DNA of 54,738 bases from positions 1-54,738 of the forward strand of contig NZ_SPNT01000009.1 in the NCBI RefSeq assembly GCF_004959855.1, given 5' to 3'. A program made the translations under genes and the position numbers. The stretch is from Nitratireductor sp. XY-223 (GTDB taxonomy: Bacteria; Pseudomonadota; Alphaproteobacteria; Rhizobiales; Rhizobiaceae). The notes under the pieces were generated by a model, which saw nothing but the letters and a program-made list of their open reading frames with translations, was not told the DNA's origin and did no database searches. Positions 50,568-54,738 of the stretch are shown piece by piece. Within the stretch, counting starts at the first letter, position 1; every line of letters begins with the position of its first letter.

Positions 50568-52502
50568 CTAGCCTGCCTTGTTCACGCGCATGTACCACTC
50601 GACAAGACGGCGGACCTGCCGTTTCGTGTAGCCGCGTTCGATCATGCGCTCGACGAACTCGTGGTGCTTGGCGTCGGCCTCCTTGTCGCGCTTGGCACCG
50701 AAACTGATGACCGGCAACAGGTCTTCGACCTGTCCGAACATGCGCTTTTCGATCACGCGGCGCAGCTTCTTGTATTTGCGCCAGTCGGGGTTCTTGCCCT
50801 GGTTCTCGGCCCGTGCCCGCAACACGAACTTGACGACCTCGTTGCGGAAGTCCTTCGGGTTGGTGATGCCGGCCGGCTTCTCGATCTTCGCCAGCTCCTG
50901 GTCGAGGATCTCGCGGTCGAACATCTGTCCGGTGTCCGGGTCCTTGTAGTCGTGCTCCTCGATCCATGCGTCGGCATAGGCGATGTAGCGGTCGAACAGG
51001 TTCTGGCCGTAGTCGGAATAGGATTCGAGATAGGCTTTCTGGATCTCGTGGCCGATGAACTCCGCGTAGCGCGGCATCAATTCGGCCTTGAGGAATTCCA
51101 GGTAGCGCCCCTCGACATCCTCGTTGAACTGTTCGCGTTTGATCGCCTGTTCCAGCACATACATCAGATGCACCGGATCGGCCGCGACCTCGTCGGTGTC
51201 GTGGTTGAACGTTTCTGACAGGACCTTGAAGGCAAAGCGCGTCGAGGTGCCGCTCATGCCTTCGTCGACCCCTGCGACATCGCGGTATTCCTGCAACGAC
51301 TTGGCGTTGGGGTCGGTGTCCTTCAGCGTTTCGCCGTCATAGATGCGCAGCTTGGAGTGAAGCGTCGAGTTCTCGTGCTCGTGCAGGCGGGTCAGAACGC
51401 TGAAGCGGGCCATGATATCGAGCGTCTCGGGCGCGCATTGGGCATCGCGCAATGCGCTTTCGCTGAGCAGCTTGTTGTAGATAAGCGCCTCTTCAGTCGC
51501 ACTGAGGCAATAGGGCACCTTCACTACGCTGATGCGGTCGAGGAACGCCTCGTTGTTCTTGTTGTTCTTGAACTGCTGCCATTCGGCCTCGTTCGAGTGC
51601 GCGACGATGACCCCGTGATAGGGAAATGCGCCGATGTTCTCCGTGCCGACATAAGAGCCTTCCTGGGTGGCCGTCAGCAGCGGATGCAGCACCTTGATCG
51701 GCGCCTTGAACATCTCGACGAACTCGAGCAGGCCCTGGGTCGTGCGGTTGAGGCCGCCGGAATAGCTGTAGGCGTCAGGATCGTTCTGGCTCAGGTGCTC
51801 GAGCTTGCGGATGTCGAGCTTTCCGACGAGCGACGATACGTCCTGGTTGTTCTCGTCGCCGGGTTCGGTCTTGGCGACGCCGATCTGCCGCAGCTTGGAC
51901 GGATGGATCTTGACGATCGAGAACTTGGAAATGTCTCCCTCGAACTCGTCCAGGCGCTTGACAGCCCATGGCGACATCAGCCCGGTCAGGAGCCGCCGCG
52001 GGATGTTGTACTTGTCCTCCAGCAGATCGCTCATGCGTTCCGGCTGGAACAGGCCGAGCGGCGATTCGAACACGGGGCTGATCTGCTCGCCCGCCTTGAG
52101 CACGTAGATCGGTTCGTGCTCCATCAGCCGCTTGAGGATCTCGGCGACCGTGGATTTGCCGCCGCCGACGGGGCCGAGCAGATAGAGAATCTGCTTGCGC
52201 TCCTCGAGTCCTTGCGAGGCATGGCGGAAGAAGCCGACGATGCGTTCGATCGTCTCTTCCATGCCGAACAGATTGGCGAATGCTGGATATTGTTTAATGG
52301 TCCGGTTCAGAAAGAGGCGACTCAGCCTTTGGTCCTGGCTCGTATCGATCAGCTCCGGCTCGCCGATCGCAGTTATCATCCTCTCGGCCGCAGTAGCACG
52401 CATTGACGGGTCGTCGCGGCAGGCCAACAAATAATCTTGCAGGGTAATCTCTTCTACCTTGGTTCGGTCATAAACCTCGGAGTGCAGAGAGAACACGTCC
52501 AT
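50568..52502 (-). CDS. PrkA-family serine protein kinase (YeaG)
   Basis: A 644-residue kinase of the PrkA/YeaG family. An AAA-like N-terminal domain has Walker A YLLGPVGGGKSTVAEIL (about 107-123). The C-terminal domain resembles eukaryotic-type kinase folds. Further family text: SVYDRTKVEEITLQDYLLA-like start (MDVFSLHSEVYDRTK), IGAFPYHGVIVAHSNEAEW and DEFEGDISKFSIVKIHPSK. First gene of prkA-yeaH-spoVR, induced by nitrogen starvation and stress in enterobacteria; the target proteins here are unknown. Confidence 0.95.
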   Translation of the reverse strand: MDVFSLHSEVYDRTKVEEITLQDYLLACRDDPSMRATAAERMITAIGEPELIDTSQDQRLSRLFLNRTIKQYPAFANLFGMEETIERIVGFFRHASQGLEERKQILYLLGPVGGGKSTVAEILKRLMEHEPIYVLKAGEQISPVFESPLGLFQPERMSDLLEDKYNIPRRLLTGLMSPWAVKRLDEFEGDISKFSIVKIHPSKLRQIGVAKTEPGDENNQDVSSLVGKLDIRKLEHLSQNDPDAYSYSGGLNRTTQGLLEFVEMFKAPIKVLHPLLTATQEGSYVGTENIGAFPYHGVIVAHSNEAEWQQFKNNKNNEAFLDRISVVKVPYCLSATEEALIYNKLLSESALRDAQCAPETLDIMARFSVLTRLHEHENSTLHSKLRIYDGETLKDTDPNAKSLQEYRDVAGVDEGMSGTSTRFAFKVLSETFNHDTDEVAADPVHLMYVLEQAIKREQFNEDVEGRYLEFLKAELMPRYAEFIGHEIQKAYLESYSDYGQNLFDRYIAYADAWIEEHDYKDPDTGQMFDREILDQELAKIEKPAGITNPKDFRNEVVKFVLRARAENQGKNPDWRKYKKLRRVIEKRMFGQVEDLLPVISFGAKRDKEADAKHHEFVERMIERGYTKRQVRRLVEWYMRVNKAG

Positions 52503-52885
52503 GATGCTCGTCCTTTCCTAGTTCCCTGTTACTCTCCCCATTTGTCGCCCTGGTTCTTTATTAAGTGGTGCCTGATTGATCATTTGGCGAATCAATTCAT
52601 GTTGAAACCGAGTGCAATCCAGCGCACGCGGCGCCGGGGCACTTTCGCCAAACCAGGGAACCGTTAAATCCACTTGCCTTGAATTGGTTACGCTCAATAA
52701 ATGACGCGATGTCAGAGGCAACGTGATTCGAATTCAAGTATAGCACAAGGATTTTAAATCCGGTTGTGCGTAATGCCATCAAATTGGCACCGTCGCGCCG
52801 ATTTCGACAATAAAACTGAGGATAACCATGGCCGCCGCGCCGGCAGGCCGCTTCCCAGAATCTTAGTGGTTGTCGATTGATTTGA
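52503..52885. other. Upstream region of the prkA operon
   Basis: A 383-base gap between prkA and tRNA-Val that is less GC-rich than the flanks. It must contain the prkA promoter on the minus strand. I see no long hairpin, no clear sigma-54 or EcfG motif, and no gene with a credible ribosome site. Confidence 0.5.
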
Positions 52886-52960
52886 TGGTGGGCGGTACTG
52901 GGATTGAACCAGTGACCCCTACGATGTCAACGTAGTGCTCTCCCGCTGAGCTAACCGCCC
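52886..52960 (-). tRNA. tRNA-Val (anticodon GAC)
   Basis: On the minus strand the cloverleaf folds without mismatch: acceptor GGGCGGT/ACCGCCC, D-arm GCTC-AGCGGGA-GAGC, anticodon arm CTACG-TTGACAT-CGTAG with GAC, T-arm ACTGG-TTCAATC-CCAGT, discriminator A. The CCA end is encoded in the DNA (52886-52888). The mature gene without CCA is 72 bases, with a 5-base variable loop. Confidence 0.97.
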
Positions 52961-53030
52961 ATCCGACCGGCCGCATACACCACAAAAGGTGCGACGAGGT
53001 CAAGACCGTTTCGCCTGAATGTGGCGATAA

Positions 53031-53390
53031 TTATGCGGCCTGGAGAATCTTTTCGACCTCGTTGACGAGATCGCGCAGATGGAAGGGTTTGGACAGGACG
53101 GTCGCGTTCTTTGGCGCCTCGGAATCCGGATTGAGGGCGACCGCCGCAAATCCGGTGATGAACATGACCTTGAGATCCGGATCGAGTTCGGTTGCGCGCC
53201 GCGCCAGTTCGATGCCGTCCATCTCGGGCATGACGATATCCGTCAGCAGCAGGGAAAACGGCTCCTCGCGCAGACGTTCATAGGCACTTGCACCGTTGTC
53301 ATAGGACTGGACGGCGTATCCCGCCTTCTCCAACGCCTTGACGAGGAACCGGCGCATGTCGTTGTCGTCTTCAGCAAGAAGTATTTTCAT
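53031..53390 (-). CDS. cpdR: Single-domain response regulator CpdR
   Basis: A 119-residue stand-alone receiver domain. It starts MKILLAEDDNDMRRFLVKAL and has acidic pocket Asp8-Asp9, phosphoacceptor Asp51 (LLLTDIVMPEMDG), the Thr of FITG at about 79, and Lys101 (SKPF). It matches CpdR, which when unphosphorylated delivers substrates such as CtrA to ClpXP during the alphaproteobacterial cell cycle. ATG 53390 has GAGGAG upstream. Two CtrA boxes upstream of the FeeM-like gene lie in the same window. Confidence 0.93.
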   Translation of the reverse strand: MKILLAEDDNDMRRFLVKALEKAGYAVQSYDNGASAYERLREEPFSLLLTDIVMPEMDGIELARRATELDPDLKVMFITGFAAVALNPDSEAPKNATVLSKPFHLRDLVNEVEKILQAA

Positions 53391-53753
53391 ACTGCTCCTC
53401 ATGCCCATCAATCCCGCGCCTGAAACGGCTCCTGACCTGTTCGGGCGTCCATGTTCAGCCGATCAAAATCGACATTATTCGCCCTTTTCCGGGTGGTGCC
53501 CCATTCTGCCGATACCATGCAGACGTCACCTATACAAACCCAGTGAGGTAAATATCGGGTGAATTTGCGTCGCTTAACCGGCACATTTTATAAGACGCTG
53601 TCATGAATTTTTATGACCGTCCGTCACGTTTGCTACAACGTTTCGCGAGGTCTATGGACTTGGCTGCGATCTGCTGGCAACATAATCGGAACAGACCGGA
53701 ATTACCGGCAATCAAGACCGAACAGCGGAGCTGCGCATGACGGGGACAGGGCA
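53391..53753. other. Divergent promoter region cpdR / N-formylglutamate amidohydrolase
   Basis: A 363-base gap. It contains AT-rich promoter-like sequence around 53550-53630 and a TCAT-N8-ATGA imperfect palindrome at 53601-53616. An in-frame extension of the downstream gene reaches back to 53613, but its sequence is unlike the family. No other gene seen. Confidence 0.5.
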
Positions 53754-54638
53754 TTGATCGGAGACGCTTTTTTAGATCATCCACCTTTCGAAATCCGCCT
53801 GCCCGCAGAACAGTCCGTGCCATTCGTGTTCAATTCGCCGCATAGCGGCCGAGTCTATCCCGAGAACTTCCTGACCGCTTCGCGCCTCGACCGCCACTCC
53901 ATCCGCAGGTCGGAAGACTATTATGTCGATCAGCTGTTCGAGGCCTCGCCGATGGCCGGCGCGCCGCTCCTGGCCGCGCACTTCCCGCGCGCCTTTATCG
54001 ACGTCAACCGCGAACCCTACGAGCTCGATCCGCGGATGTTCGACGGTCGGATACCGCCATTCGTGAATGCCAGTTCCATGCGGGTCGCAGGGGGGCTCGG
54101 AACGATCCCGAAACTCGTCGCCGAAAACATGGAAATCTACAATGGCCGGCTCACGATCGAGGAGGCGCTGGACCGGATCGACCGGTTCTACCGGCCCTAT
54201 CACGACCGCCTGCGGCAACTGCTCGTCAAAACCCATTCGCGCTTCGGCTACGGCGTGCTCGTCGATTGCCACTCCATGCCCGCGAACGCTCAGAGCAGCA
54301 GCCGCAACCGGCCTGATTTCGTCATCGGCGACCGATACGGCACCAGCGCGACCGAAGCGCTGTCGCAGCTTGCCGTTTCCATCCTCCAGGACCTCGGCTA
54401 CACGGTGTCGCGCAACAAGCCCTATGCGGGCGGTTTCATCACCGAGCACTACGGCAGGCCGGCGCGCGGTCTGCATGCCCTGCAGATCGAAATCAATCGC
54501 GGTCTCTACGTCAATGAACAGACGTTCGAGAAAACCGAGGGTTTCGACGGACTGCGGGCCGATATCGGCCAGTTCATGCATCTTCTGACCGAGTATTTCG
54601 CGAGCAACTATTCCGATGTCGCACTGGCGGCGGAATAG
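53754..54638 (+). CDS. N-formylglutamate amidohydrolase
   Basis: A 294-residue enzyme of the N-formylglutamate amidohydrolase (HutG/FGase) family, which hydrolyses N-formylglutamate or similar N-acyl amino acids to glutamate and formate. Family text: FVFNSPHSGRVYP, LRRSEDYYVDQLF-like RRSEDYYVDQLF, FPRAFIDVNREPYELDP, YGVLVDCHSMP (metal His), RPDFVIGDRYGTS and EINRGLYVNE. The start TTG 53754 gives the usual length, with GGGGACAGG upstream; upstream in-frame starts are possible. No hut operon is adjacent. The next feature downstream is an antisense-oriented sRNA gene. Confidence 0.9.
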   Translation: MIGDAFLDHPPFEIRLPAEQSVPFVFNSPHSGRVYPENFLTASRLDRHSIRRSEDYYVDQLFEASPMAGAPLLAAHFPRAFIDVNREPYELDPRMFDGRIPPFVNASSMRVAGGLGTIPKLVAENMEIYNGRLTIEEALDRIDRFYRPYHDRLRQLLVKTHSRFGYGVLVDCHSMPANAQSSSRNRPDFVIGDRYGTSATEALSQLAVSILQDLGYTVSRNKPYAGGFITEHYGRPARGLHALQIEINRGLYVNEQTFEKTEGFDGLRADIGQFMHLLTEYFASNYSDVALAAE

Positions 54639-54650
54639 CGCCGATTCCGC

Positions 54651-54732
54651 AAAAAAAAAGACCGCACCTTCCGGAGCGGTCAAAATCTAGGGAGGAAACG
54701 CCCAATAAGGGCATTCGCAGCCATCGGCTGCA
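54651..54732 (-). ncRNA. mmgR: MmgR-like small RNA (alpha-r8 / suhB-motif family)
   Basis: On the minus strand three hairpins follow one another: GCAGCC-GAT-GGCTGC (54731-54717), GCCC-TTATT-GGGC (54712-54700), and the terminator GACCGC...GCGGTC ending in nine Ts (54681-54651). Between the second and third lies a single-stranded TTTCCTCCCTAG, the anti-Shine-Dalgarno-like core of the MmgR/alpha-r8 sRNA family, about 77 nt long in Sinorhizobium meliloti. There it limits polyhydroxybutyrate granules and needs Hfq. The location beside the N-formylglutamate amidohydrolase gene fits my memory of that family. The 5' end is estimated from the first hairpin. Confidence 0.75.
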
Positions 54733-54738
54733 CGCTCA

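Noticed and set aside
52503..52885. Sigma-54 or general-stress (EcfG) promoter before prkA
   Set aside because: TGGCAC and GGAAC occur, but without the correctly spaced partner elements on the right strand.
1..54738. CRISPR arrays, rRNA genes, prophage or replication origin
   Set aside because: No regularly spaced repeats, rRNA sequence, phage structural genes or origin-like repeat cluster was seen.

Overview
The window looks like a chromosomal segment of an alphaproteobacterium of the order Hyphomicrobiales (Rhizobiales), probably a Phyllobacteriaceae or Aurantimonadaceae-type genus. The evidence is gene content and order: an aa3-oxidase subunit IV gene upstream of pntAA-pntAB-pntB, soxBDAG, cysH-cysD-cysN, cysG-DUF2849-cysI-DUF934, a CpdR receiver gene, an MmgR/suhB-type small RNA beside an N-formylglutamate amidohydrolase gene, and two perfect CtrA boxes. 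The DNA is GC-rich except for a few islands.

Left part (1-11.5 kb): a 5'-truncated indolepyruvate oxidoreductase gene joined to foreign 5' sequence; a membrane-bound GGDEF-EAL protein; a divergent pair of a membrane methyltransferase and an alpha/beta hydrolase; a FeeM-like N-acyl amino acid synthase behind two TTAA-N7-TTAA boxes; the proton-translocating transhydrogenase operon; a TPR lipoprotein; and rpsU.

Centre (11.5-31 kb): the sarcosine oxidase operon soxBDAG; a SAM methyltransferase; an ABC importer with a fused double permease whose closest described analogue is the AfuABC sugar-phosphate importer, facing an inositol-monophosphatase-family gene; a LysR/GNAT divergent pair; then a rearranged 4-kb stretch (25.3-29.1 kb). 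That stretch carries two pairs of direct repeats meeting at one novel joint, the signature of a tandem duplication with different interiors. One interior holds a relic of a second soxG and a less GC-rich unit: a palindromic operator candidate, a 39-codon secreted-peptide gene and a VAO-family FAD oxidase. The other holds a VOC protein. An intact MaoC hydratase gene and a PGM1-type ATP-grasp peptide ligase follow.

Right part (31-54.7 kb): assimilatory sulfate reduction in two blocks (cysHDN on +; cysG-DUF2849-cysI-DUF934 on -) with an MscS channel and a glycosyltransferase between them. Next is a sharply AT-rich island of two paralogous small membrane proteins followed by a DUF6973-like protein, arranged like a toxin with its immunity proteins. 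The rest is a secreted 5'-nucleotidase, a TetR/MFS efflux pair with a near-symmetric divergent promoter and two operators, a CPBP membrane protein with a changed active-site motif, the prkA-yeaH-spoVR stress operon, tRNA-Val(GAC), cpdR, N-formylglutamate amidohydrolase, and an MmgR-like sRNA at the right edge.

The best candidates for something undescribed are the AT-rich trio at 40.5-42.5 kb and the secreted-peptide/FAD-oxidase unit at 25.6-27.3 kb. All identifications come from reading motifs and known gene orders; no database search was run.
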